Source: Oppiella nova (lineage: Eukaryota; Arthropoda; Arachnida; Sarcoptiformes; Oppiidae). From it: a stretch of 23,134 nucleotides of DNA. Numbering within the stretch: the stretch's first letter is position 1; the number at the start of each line of letters is the position of its first letter. A model generated the notes under the pieces. That model saw only the letters and a program-made list of their open reading frames with translations, ran no database searches and had not been told where the DNA came from. Shown one piece after another: positions 15,697-23,134 of the stretch. Both the position numbers and the translations under genes were made by a program. Where the stretch lies: contig CAJPVJ010000561.1 in the NCBI GenBank assembly GCA_905397405.1, positions 1 to 23,134 of the forward strand. Reading direction: 5' to 3'.

Positions 15697-17853
15697 TTAA
15701 CTCAAAACACAATTTTTATCCGTTTTCTTAGGCTTAACGGGAACTCTACCCAGGATCGGATGATTTGCATATGTGGGGGGCTTATAGAGGCACCTGGTCA
15801 TATGCCGGGTCATCTCATCCCTATACAGCCGCTCATTACAGCCATTCCACGCGTATTCACACAAAACCCTCTCAATAGGTGAACGTGGGTTCGAGTCCCG
15901 GACGGGTAGGGCGCTCAGCCGCGGTGTACCCGCTACTCGTGGCTTGTTAGCCGGGTTGTATTGGCAGATCTCCATGTGGTCAGCACGCGCTAATGAAACG
16001 ATAAATGTGTTCGGACAGCCGTACCGCGAGTAGGCACATTTAAAAACAGCCGGATCACTAGCCCGAGGGACGGGAACGGGTCGAGTACGAGCCGTTGATT
16101 GTGCGCCAACTGACGGCTGAGTGAGGTTTACCCTCCCGTTCCCACTGAGAGAGTCCCGTAAACTCATTTCCAACGCTAATTGCAACTCAACGTCCGAATC
16201 GTTATCATTGGCATTGCTTTGCGCTACACTTGGCCCGGGAGTCACACTGGCACTCGCCGTACCACTTGACCCAGGTCCAGTAACTACATTACTAGTAGCT
16301 GTGGTGTCCACCTAAATAGATAAAAAAGTTATGATAATTAATTGCTTTGCGCTACACTTGGCCCGGGAGTCACACTGGCACTCGCCGTACCACTTGACCC
16401 AGGTCCAGTAACTACATTACTAGTAGCTGTGGTGTCCACCTAAATAGATAAAAAAGTTATGATAATTAAAAATTAAATACTATTAGTAAGCCTAGTAGTA
16501 ATAAACTATATACCCTATAGTTTACGTAATTTAATAATCAAACTGTAATCTATAAAATTTAAAAATTTTAAACATAACATACTTTGGGCTGAATTGCAGT
16601 ACTTTTCGTATGAATCCTATTGTTTGGACGTCTATTGCCTTTGCGCTCATTAATAGGCTTAGGCTTTGCTTTCTGAACCTCCATGTCCTCAGCAATCTTT
16701 TGGGCTACCGTTCCCTCGGCGTGAGTCAAAACACAACCCCTTTTACTGCATTTAAGGCCCGCCTCACAAATCGGATGAATATATTTGCAGTCTTTCCCGA
16801 AACGACAGCTTCCGGATTTGGCGTATTGGAAACAACACTGATCCGGGTGATGAAAGTTACACTGGTCACCCTTGCGACAAGTAGGCCAGTAGCGACACCG
16901 TCGTGGTATGTGCTTACGAGCGCCACGAAACGACAGCTTCCGGATTTGGCGTATTGGAAACAACACTGATCCGGGTGATGAAAGTTACACTGGTCACCCT
17001 TGCGACAAGTAGGCCAGTAGCGACACCGTCGTGGTATGTGCTTACGAGCGCCGGTAGTCTCTGACCTAAACACATATAAATGTTTAGTTAGAAATCTATA
17101 ATAATTTAATTAATGTAACAGTAATAACAAATAAGTTTTTCAATAAGAATTTAACTAGCTAACTAATATACACTTATCGTTAATTATTTATCAGATAATT
17201 GCTAGCTAGTATAAAATTACGATTGTATTTAATAAATTAATAGTAAATATTAAATTTTAAAAATCATGAAAATAATTACTAAACAAAACTTACCTGTTAT
17301 GTTTGCCCACCACTGTCGACAGACCCTCACCCTTATGATCCTGGTCAGTCTTGACTGCATTGACACTACATTTAATCAAAAAACAATCATAAAATTAATT
17401 TACAACTTAAAAAACACTACTATTTCTCAACACATACTTAGTATTCACCGCCGGTTTCGACAGATCCTTACACTTGTGATCACCACCAGTACGGCTCACA
17501 TCAACCCTACACCTCCCACAGTACCTAAACCTACACTTCCTATGATGGCCGGGTAGCTGATCCAGTGACAGCAACTCCTTACACCCATTCCAGTCATAAT
17601 CGCACCTAAACTCGAGACCCGTCTCAATGATCGACTTAATACTGAAATTAACTGTCAGTTTCCTAGTAATGAAATCTTTGCGACACTGCGGACACACGGG
17701 GTTGGAGTCCATGCATAGGCTAATACAGTGGCGGCAAAAGGTATGCCCGCACTCCGTCACCACGGGGTCGGTGTACACGTCCATACATACGGCGCACTCC
17801 ACCTGTTTGACCATTGACTGGTTGGCGATTTTGGCCGTGTTTATTTTCGACAT
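15697..17853 (-). CDS. C5: RING-TRAFzf-CCCH3-UIM-TRAFzf2-CaaX protein, reference copy (4 exons)
   Basis: Exons: 17438-17853, 17294-17365, 16583-17065, 15697-16311 (phases 2, 2, 0). Domains in order: RING C20/C23/C35/H37/C40/C43/C54/C57; TRAF finger C84/C91/H103/C107; 24-residue exon 2; CCCH fingers at about 177-193, 198-217, 220-235; UIM with core LQLALEMSLRD near 322-334; TRAF fingers near 373-397 and 432-455; KPKK basic patch; C-terminal CVLS. The CCCH set follows the ZC3H14/Nab2 pattern (RYWPTC..GDQC.FHHP), a poly(A)-RNA binding fold. RING plus UIM means transfer and reading of ubiquitin, and CVLS predicts farnesylation and membrane attachment. As assembled, exon 3 contains a 128-bp tandem duplication (16798-17053) that shifts the frame. 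Counting that unit once leaves an open exon and a 485-residue product. Because that repeat looks like an assembly artefact, I treat the gene as probably intact. Confidence 0.75.
15888..15898 (+). promoter_or_regulatory. tRNA B-box sequence inside C5 coding exon
   Basis: GGTTCGAGTCC, identical to that in C2 at 9133-9143 and antisense to the RDSNPR codons between the two distal TRAF fingers. A perfect B-box consensus, with no A box upstream at tRNA spacing. Confidence 0.45.
16213..16469. repeat. 129-bp direct repeat with 128-bp period at start of C5 last exon
   Basis: 16213-16341 and 16341-16469 are identical, overlapping by one base. The left copy includes the real acceptor and first codons of the last C5 exon. 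The right copy lies in the intron. Third of four repeats with the same period. Confidence 0.85.
16798..17052. repeat. exact 127-bp repeat, period 128, inside C5 CCCH exon
   Basis: 16798-16924 and 16926-17052 are identical with one base between. The extra 128 bp is not a multiple of three and shifts the CCCH frame. The same 127 bp starts C7 at 21133-21259 exactly, and divergence begins at the very next base. Best explained as a k=127 overlap kept twice. Confidence 0.9.
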
Positions 17854-18686
17854 TATTTATTAGTAGCAGGGCTACTTTATAGCCACACGCGATATAAATT
17901 ATATCATATAATTAGCGTAGTTTTATTGGTGGTGTTGCTATGCGTGCTATTAATACGAGTTATGCATATTATTTAGACCTTGACAACAGCTGAATAGAAA
18001 TTGAAAGTGAGCTATGTGAATTATCTCATCAATATGGTTAGTATATTGTTGTGACTTACCTTGTTCAGTTATAGTTAGTTACATATTATTGTTGATATGT
18101 TTAGGAAGTGTAATAAAAAATACGGTTTTGTTATGAGTTTCTGTTTATCACTGTTTGATAACACACTGTCTTTCTGTGCATTGATAGCAATGTTTACAAA
18201 CTGTACGATGAATGCAATGATAGCTCGCGTTTGACTTTAATGTTTAGGTATAGAGGGAGTCATGTCTCATACATAAATTGTTTACAGTTTTGAGTTTAGC
18301 GATAGTTTGATGCCTAAAAAAAGTTTTTTAATTAATTTAATTTTAGTATTTAAGTTACTGTCTTAATTATTTGATTATTATTAAAAATATTGATAGTTAT
18401 TCTGTTTGTTTTAAATAAATATTAGTTATTATACTATAAATGTAATTTTTATTTTACTTTAAAAGCAAATATATTAAATATACAATTATTTTTTAAACAT
18501 TAAATGAAAAAGTTTTTAAATTTTATGCAATTAAAAATTAGCATATATTTTTTTGTAAATTACATAATATAAAGTTATCTATGCCTTTATAAAAACAAAC
18601 AAAATTTAATAGCTTGTTCAGAATACTTTGCATTTTTTAAATGAATTTTATTATTGTATAATACTTAAAACTTAAGTATTTAAATA
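17854..18686. other. spacer upstream of C5
   Basis: Contains the upstream element, the block GACAACAGCTGAATAGAAAT (17982-18001), a GATAGCTCGCG motif near 18220, and TATAGAGGGAGTCATGTCTC near 18250, whose core TAGAGGGA also occurs near 8304 (upstream of C1), 20072 (upstream of C6) and 22454 (upstream of C7). Strongly conserved with 22075-22916. Confidence 0.45.
17933..17968 (-). promoter_or_regulatory. conserved upstream element of C5
   Basis: TGTTGCTATGCGTG, then ACGAGTTATGCATA, on the + strand, 80 bp upstream of the C5 start. Same element as in C1, C3, C4 and C7. Confidence 0.45.
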
Positions 18687-19292
18687 TTAAGTGTTACTAT
18701 AGATTTTAATTTTTTTAAAAATATTTTCTAAATCAAAGTTTCTAATCAACTTTTTACCAAGTAACCTTTTGCGATATTTTGGACATTCGGTGTTCATACC
18801 ATGCGACTCATTGAACCAACCAGTGATACATTGGCGACAAAATGAATGACCACACTCAGTTATGACTGGCTCGGTAAACGTGTCCAAGCAAATGGGACAG
18901 ACAGGTTTTGATTGATTATTTGCGCTCGTCGAGCCTGACGGGCCTGGTTCATTTATTTCAGCATTAGCCACACTTAGCGAAGGTTCACTTGGCTGTTTAG
19001 ACGCAGATCTAGGCATTTCATGTGACCCAGGTGCCCTAGTTAACCATGATTTAAATCTAGGCGCACGTGTTGATCCAGGTGCTCTATACCGAATAGGTAG
19101 GAGTATAGAAAATGGGTCACCCTTAGTTGGTCCAGGTACTCTAGGTCTGTTTGTTTCTATCAATTTACGTATTCCCAGTGAGTGATCATTTAGACAATTT
19201 ATTTGAGATGATCCAGGTGCTCTTAACATACTAGTACCACAAAATAGGTTATTATTTCTTGGTGAACTGTAAGGATTAAATTCCTTTGACAT
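18687..19292 (-). CDS. C6: divergent RING protein or C-terminal exon with APGS repeats
   Basis: A 201-residue ORF. Residues 24-90 carry four spaced copies of an (R)APGS/VPGP motif. A C3HC4 RING follows: C132, C135, C147, H149, C152, C155, C170, with Tyr at 173 where the last zinc-binding Cys should be (codon 18774-18776). The near-identical copy at the right edge has Cys there (22974-22976). There is no TRAF finger and no CaaX end. It lies 100 bp downstream of the CCCH-UIM exon (19396-19765) on the same strand and may be its 3' exon. An acceptor TTCATCAG|AAT at 19310 is in phase 0, but the upstream donor is phase 1, so the join is unproven. The start at 19292 is simply the first Met. Confidence 0.55.
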   Translation of the reverse strand: MSKEFNPYSSPRNNNLFCGTSMLRAPGSSQINCLNDHSLGIRKLIETNRPRVPGPTKGDPFSILLPIRYRAPGSTRAPRFKSWLTRAPGSHEMPRSASKQPSEPSLSVANAEINEPGPSGSTSANNQSKPVCPICLDTFTEPVITECGHSFCRQCITGWFNESHGMNTECPKYRKRLLGKKLIRNFDLENIFKKIKIYSNT

Positions 19293-19395
19293 GGGGTTTA
19301 GCAGTCTATTCTGATGAACAATTAAATATTAAAAATACCCTGGTAAATATTAAAAAACATATCAAATAATTTTAAAAATATATATAATAAGTTAC

Positions 19396-19765
19396 CCTGA
19401 GCTTTTGGCCTGGCACCTTGACTCTCGCTGAGACTTAATTTTATAGCAAATTCCAGTTGCAAGTCATCGCAATTAGGTATGTTATCCTGGTTAATTAAAT
19501 TATAACTAGAACTAGTAGCACCTTGTTCCGGTTGTGTATATAACGGTTCCGGTTGTGGTGGTGGCGGTTTAAATGTATGGGCGAATGGACAGTCAACTTT
19601 TCTACACCGGTCATCGTACCGGCAATCAGGGTGTATGTAAAGGCACTTGTGTCCAAACATGCAATGTGGAAATTTTGGGCATGGTGAATTATGGCGGTGA
19701 AAGGGGCATTGTCGGCCATTGTTGCAATTAGGCCAAAATTTGCACCTTACCGGTTTGTTATTCAT
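19396..19765 (-). CDS. C6: ZC3H14-like CCCH3 plus UIM exon
   Basis: Starts MNNKPVRCKFWPNC at 19765. The three CCCH fingers follow the human ZC3H14 pattern closely: C8/C14/C20 (the expected fourth ligand is Arg24, with His at 23 and 25), C29/C35/C41/H45 and C48/C54/C59/H63 (CPFAH). A proline-rich linker leads to a textbook UIM at 100-114 (DDLQLEFAIKLSLSE). A donor CAGG|GTAACT follows at 19395. Without splicing the ORF reads on to a stop at 19322. This is the likely ancestral form of the CCCH module in the cluster, and it suggests the poly(A)-binding fingers were recruited from a ZC3H14/Nab2-like gene. Nuclear or cytoplasmic poly(A) RNA is the expected ligand. Confidence 0.65.
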
Positions 19766-21132
19766 GTTTACTTTAATTAACTATATTTTAAAAATTTATT
19801 AACTTATATTATCAATACAGTATACTTATGAAAAGTATTATTTAAATGTTTAATTATATTGATATTTGAATGCAATTATTTACACGTTTATGAATAATTC
19901 AAAATAATTATCTTAATAAATATGATACTTAGAAAAATGGTTTTATCTAATCATTAATAATGATTCATTATTTAGTAAAAACAAACTTGTTTCTATTACT
20001 GAATGTAATGTTTACAAAACAATGCAAAGTTTTTCAATGCCAACTCCCTATTGACTAAATTATATTGTGATAGAGGGAGACATATCTTAGAGATAACTGT
20101 ATTTAAAAATTAAAACTATTGTCTTTGTTTTAAATGACTTTATTACCAGATATTTATAATTAATTTAATTTAATTTTAATTTTTAAACGCGACAACGTAA
20201 CAATCTTAAATAGATCTAGCTAATGTTAACTGATTCACTACAATCTTATAGAAAATAAATTCACAAAATTGAAATTTTATATTTGGTATAAAATTAATAT
20301 AATTAATTATTTAAGTTAAATGCAAGAATTTTTTGTTTTGCTTGATAAATATCTTGTATTGAAAAACTGAAATATTATTTAAAAATTTTATACCTATTAT
20401 TATAAAAAACATGCTTACATTATAAAAAATTCAAAATGACAATCTCATTAGTCAAGACAATTGTACTAATTTATAAAAAAAACACAATTTATCTGATTGT
20501 AAATAAATATATTTTTAAAAACTTCTTTATAAATGAGCTAGTTTTAATTTTTTTAAAATTTTAACCACATTTATGCACCAAATGTAATAAAGTTTTATTT
20601 TTATCAACTCCCTATCCTACCTACTTCAACATTATTAACAAGTAAGTGTTAATCTTACTAAATGTTAAGCACACAAACTCAATATGAGCCAATAAATTAC
20701 ATATTTGTTAATTACTAATTTGTTAATTAAAAAGCATTAAATGTGATAAATACAATTATAAGTTATATGGTAACTAGTGTTCATAAGTTATAATATACAA
20801 AATTAATTTATCAATATTTAATATTTAAAACATAACAATTAAATAAAATGTATATAATTTCTAGTGTGAACAACCTTAGTATTTAATATATTTTTGAATG
20901 AAATGTGTATTGTACCTCTACATGTTTCATAGTACATTTTTAAAAATAAAAAATTAGTTCATATGTACAATACTAGTAGTATTTTTAATTGTTATCTAAC
21001 AATTAAAGTTATTTTGTTTATATGATTAAAATGATGAGTGATTGTGGCATTAATTTCATAAGTGTTTCGCAAATATTCGCAAAAATTATATTTGCATGTG
21101 CTTATAATTAATTATAACTAATTAATTATAAA
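19766..21132. other. 1.4-kb non-coding stretch between C6 and C7
   Basis: Very AT-rich with no ORF, RNA gene or family exon. GATAGAGGGAGACAT near 20070 echoes 18250. CAACTCCCTAT occurs near 20042 and 20607. The region ends abruptly at 21132, where the exact 127-bp string of C7 begins, so the right boundary may be a contig join. Confidence 0.45.
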
Positions 21133-22074
21133 CGAAACGACAGCTTCCGGATTTGGCGTATTGGAAACAACACTGATCCGGGTGATGAAAGTTACACTGG
21201 TCACCCTTGCGACAAGTAGGCCAGTAGCGACACCGTCGTGGTATGTGCTTACGAGCGCCAGTAGTCTCTGATCTAAACATATATAAATGTTTAGTTAAAA
21301 ATCTATAATAATTTAATTAATGTAACAGTAATAACAAATAAGTTTTTAAATAAGAATTTAACTAGCTAACTAATTAACTAGCTAATTAGCTAATATAAAC
21401 TTATCGTTAATTATTTATCAGATAATTGTTAGTTAGTATAAAATTACTATTGTATTTAATATACTAATAGTAAATATTAAATTACAAAATCATGCAAATA
21501 ATTACTAAACAAAGCTTACTTGCTATGGTTGCCCACCACTGTCGACTGACCCTCACCCTTATGATCCTGGTCAGTATTGACTGAATTGACACTACATTTA
21601 GTCAAAAACAAAAAAATAATTTACAATTTAAAAAACACTACTATTTCTCAACACATACTTAGTATTCACCGCCGGTTTCGACAGACCCTTACACTTATGG
21701 TCACGGCCAGTACGGCTCACATTAGCCCTACACTTACCGCAGTACCTAAACCTACACTCCCTATGATGGCCGGGTAGCTGATCCAGAGACAGCAACTCCT
21801 TACACCCATTCCAGTCATAATCGCACCTAAACTCGAGACCCGTCTCAATGATCGACTTAATACTGAAATTAACGGTCAGTTTCCGAGTAATGAAATCTTT
21901 GCGACACTGCGGGCACACGGGGTTAGAGTCCATACATAGGCTAATACAGTGGCGGCAAAAGGTATGCCCGCACTCCGTCACCACGGGGTCGGTGTATACG
22001 TCCATACATACGGCGCACTCCACCTGTTTGACCATGGACAGGTTGGCGATTTTGGCCGTGTTTACTTTCGACAT
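21133..22074 (-). CDS. C7: RING-TRAFzf gene copy, cut off within the CCCH exon
   Basis: Exon 1 (21659-22074) and exon 2 (21520-21591) are intact with good splice sites. The RING (CAVC...CGHTFCRHC...CPQC) and TRAF finger match C5 almost residue for residue. The CCCH exon begins at 21272 with the usual acceptor (TTTAG|A) and codes for finger 1 and the start of finger 2 (SCRF), then the family sequence stops at 21133. The exons for finger 3, UIM, distal TRAF fingers and CaaX are absent. Because the cut coincides with a 127-bp string also repeated in C5, the truncation is more likely a scaffold join than a real loss. Confidence 0.7.
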
Positions 22075-22916
22075 TATTTAATAGTAGCAGGGCTACTTTA
22101 TAGCCACACACGATAATTAGTGTGGTTTTTTATTAGTGGAGTTGCTATGCGTGTTAACATGAGTTATGCATATTATTTAGACCTTGACAACAGCTGAATA
22201 GAAATTGAGAGTGAGCTATGTGAATTATTTTAACAATATGGTCAGTATATTATTATGACTTACCTGTTCAGTTATCGTTAATTACATATTATTGTTGGTA
22301 TGTTTAGTAAGTGTAATAAAAAAATACGGTTTTGTTTTGAGTTTCTGATTATCACTGTTTGAAACACACTGTCCGTCTGTGCATTGATAGCAATGTTTAC
22401 AAACTGTACGATGAATGCAATGATAGCTCGCGTGTGACTGTAATGTTTAGGTATAGAGGGAGTCATGTCTCATACATAAATTGTTTACAGTTTTTGAGTT
22501 TAGCGATAATTTGATGTTTAAAAAAGTTTTTTAATTAATTTTATTTTAGTATTTAAGTTACTGTTTTGATTATTTGATTATTATTATAAATATTTATAGT
22601 TATTCTGTTTGTTTTAAATAAATATTAGTTATTATACTATAAATGTAATTTTTATTTTACTTTAAAAGCAAATATATTAAATATACAATTATTTTTTAAA
22701 CATTAAATGAAAAAGTTTTTAAATTTTATGCAGTTAAAAATTAGCATATATTTTTTTGTAAATTACATAATATAAAGTTATCTATGCCTTTTTAAAAACA
22801 AACAAAATTTAATAGCTTGTTCAGAATACTTTGCAATTTTTAATGAATTTTATTATTGTATAATACTTAAAACTTAAGTATTTAAATATTAAGTGTGACT
22901 GTAGATTTTAAAATTT
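22075..22916. other. spacer upstream of C7
   Basis: Non-coding partner of 17854-18686 with the same motifs, including the GACAACAGCTGAATAGAAAT block and TATAGAGGGAGTCATG near 22452. Conservation of this intergenic DNA at nearly the level of the exons points to recent duplication or an allelic copy. Confidence 0.45.
22141..22172 (-). promoter_or_regulatory. conserved upstream element of C7
   Basis: GTTGCTATGCGTG, then ATGAGTTATGCATA, on the + strand, 67 bp upstream of the C7 start. Confidence 0.45.
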
Positions 22917-23134
22917 TTAAATATTTTCTAAATCAAAGTTTCTAATCAACTTTCTACCAAGTAACATTTTGCGGCATTTTGGACATTCGGTGTTCATACC
23001 ATGCGACTCATTGAACCAACCAGTGATACATTGGCGACAAAATGAATGACCACACTCAGTTATGACTGGCTCGGTAAACGTGTCCAAGCAAATGGGACAG
23101 ACAGGTTTTGATTGATTATTTGCGCTCGTCGAGC
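22917..23134 (-). CDS. second copy of the C6 RING exon (5' part outside window)
   Basis: Nearly identical to 18710-18937. It encodes [19 protein letters not shown] and the rest of the RING with all eight ligands, including the final Cys (CPKC) that is Tyr in the other copy. It then ends earlier with RNFDLENI-stop (22917-22919). The upstream part lies beyond the right edge. It appears to be the more functional version of this RING. Confidence 0.7.
   Translation of the reverse strand, partial: STSANNQSKPVCPICLDTFTEPVITECGHSFCRQCITGWFNESHGMNTECPKCRKMLLGRKLIRNFDLENI

Larger units (their letters stand above)
16926..18937. repeat. segmental duplicate, left member
   Basis: Matches 21133-23134 over about 2 kb at a high level by eye, with small indels. 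It covers the 5' part of a CCCH exon, exon 2, the RING exon, the upstream region and the 3' end of a second RING gene. The block probably extends past 18937, but its partner reaches the window edge. Confidence 0.75.
21133..23134. repeat. segmental duplicate, right member (continues past window)
   Basis: Partner of 16926-18937. It differs by scattered substitutions and small indels, for example an extra ACTAATTAACTAGCTAATTA-like stretch near 21370. It could be a second locus or the other haplotype of the same locus placed in tandem. Confidence 0.75.

Noticed and set aside
16503-16523. Perfect AAACTATA/TATAGTTT palindrome
   Set aside because: An 8-bp AT-rich stem in an AT-rich intron is expected by chance.
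19322-19395. Read-through C-terminus of the C6 CCCH-UIM ORF
   Set aside because: Low-complexity AT-rich codons after a good donor; more likely intron than protein.
6313-22074. CRISPR array or phage-like repeat structure in the repeated region
   Set aside because: The repeats are spliced gene copies and assembly-type duplications, with no short regular direct repeats and spacers.

Overview
This is an AT-rich animal nuclear window (about three-quarters A+T by eye) with short spliced introns, canonical GT-AG sites and no bacterial-style operons. A divergent DEG/ENaC channel gene, a lineage-specific family of ubiquitin-ligase-like genes and small DNA-transposon relics suggest an invertebrate, perhaps an arthropod such as a mite. 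That placement is an inference from gene style, not a match to a known genome.

Layout. Positions 1-3142 (+) hold the 3' part of a DEG/ENaC-type channel gene. Its open frame runs through the end of one channel subunit, a whole second subunit and, after a 55-nt intron, a whole third subunit. Positions 3143-4886 are mostly non-coding, with a possible signal-peptide exon, an old TA-flanked foldback element and a clean hAT-type MITE (4485-4687, 8-bp target duplication). Positions 4887-5781 (-) hold a two-exon gene for a small Cys-rich single-pass membrane protein. From 6313 to the right edge, everything recognisable on the minus strand belongs to one tandemly duplicated family, called here C1 to C7.

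The family. The fullest member (C5, 15697-17853) reads in order: C3HC4 RING, TRAF-type zinc finger, a short 24-residue exon, three CCCH fingers of the ZC3H14/Nab2 poly(A)-binding type, a ubiquitin-interacting motif, two more TRAF-type fingers, a basic patch and a C-terminal CVLS (a CaaX prenylation box). C2 (8939-11508) is the same with more introns. C1 (6313-7794) has lost the UIM and the distal fingers in frame but keeps CVLS. C3 and C4 are broken. C7 (21133-22074) stops at a contig-like edge. A distant relative (C6, 18687-19765, with a partial second copy at the right edge) has the order CCCH-UIM-RING. The architecture predicts a membrane-anchored ubiquitin ligase that binds poly(A) RNA. 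CCCH fingers plus a CaaX box recall vertebrate ZAP-L and its RING partner TRIM25, so an antiviral or RNA-surveillance role is a reasonable but unproven guess.

Assembly caution. Four unrelated 119-129-bp tandem duplications all have a period of exactly 128 bp, and the left edge of C7 begins with exactly the same 127-bp string as one of them. This is the signature of unmerged k=127 contig overlaps. The frameshift in C5 and the truncation of C7 are therefore probably assembly effects, and copy order across those joins is provisional.
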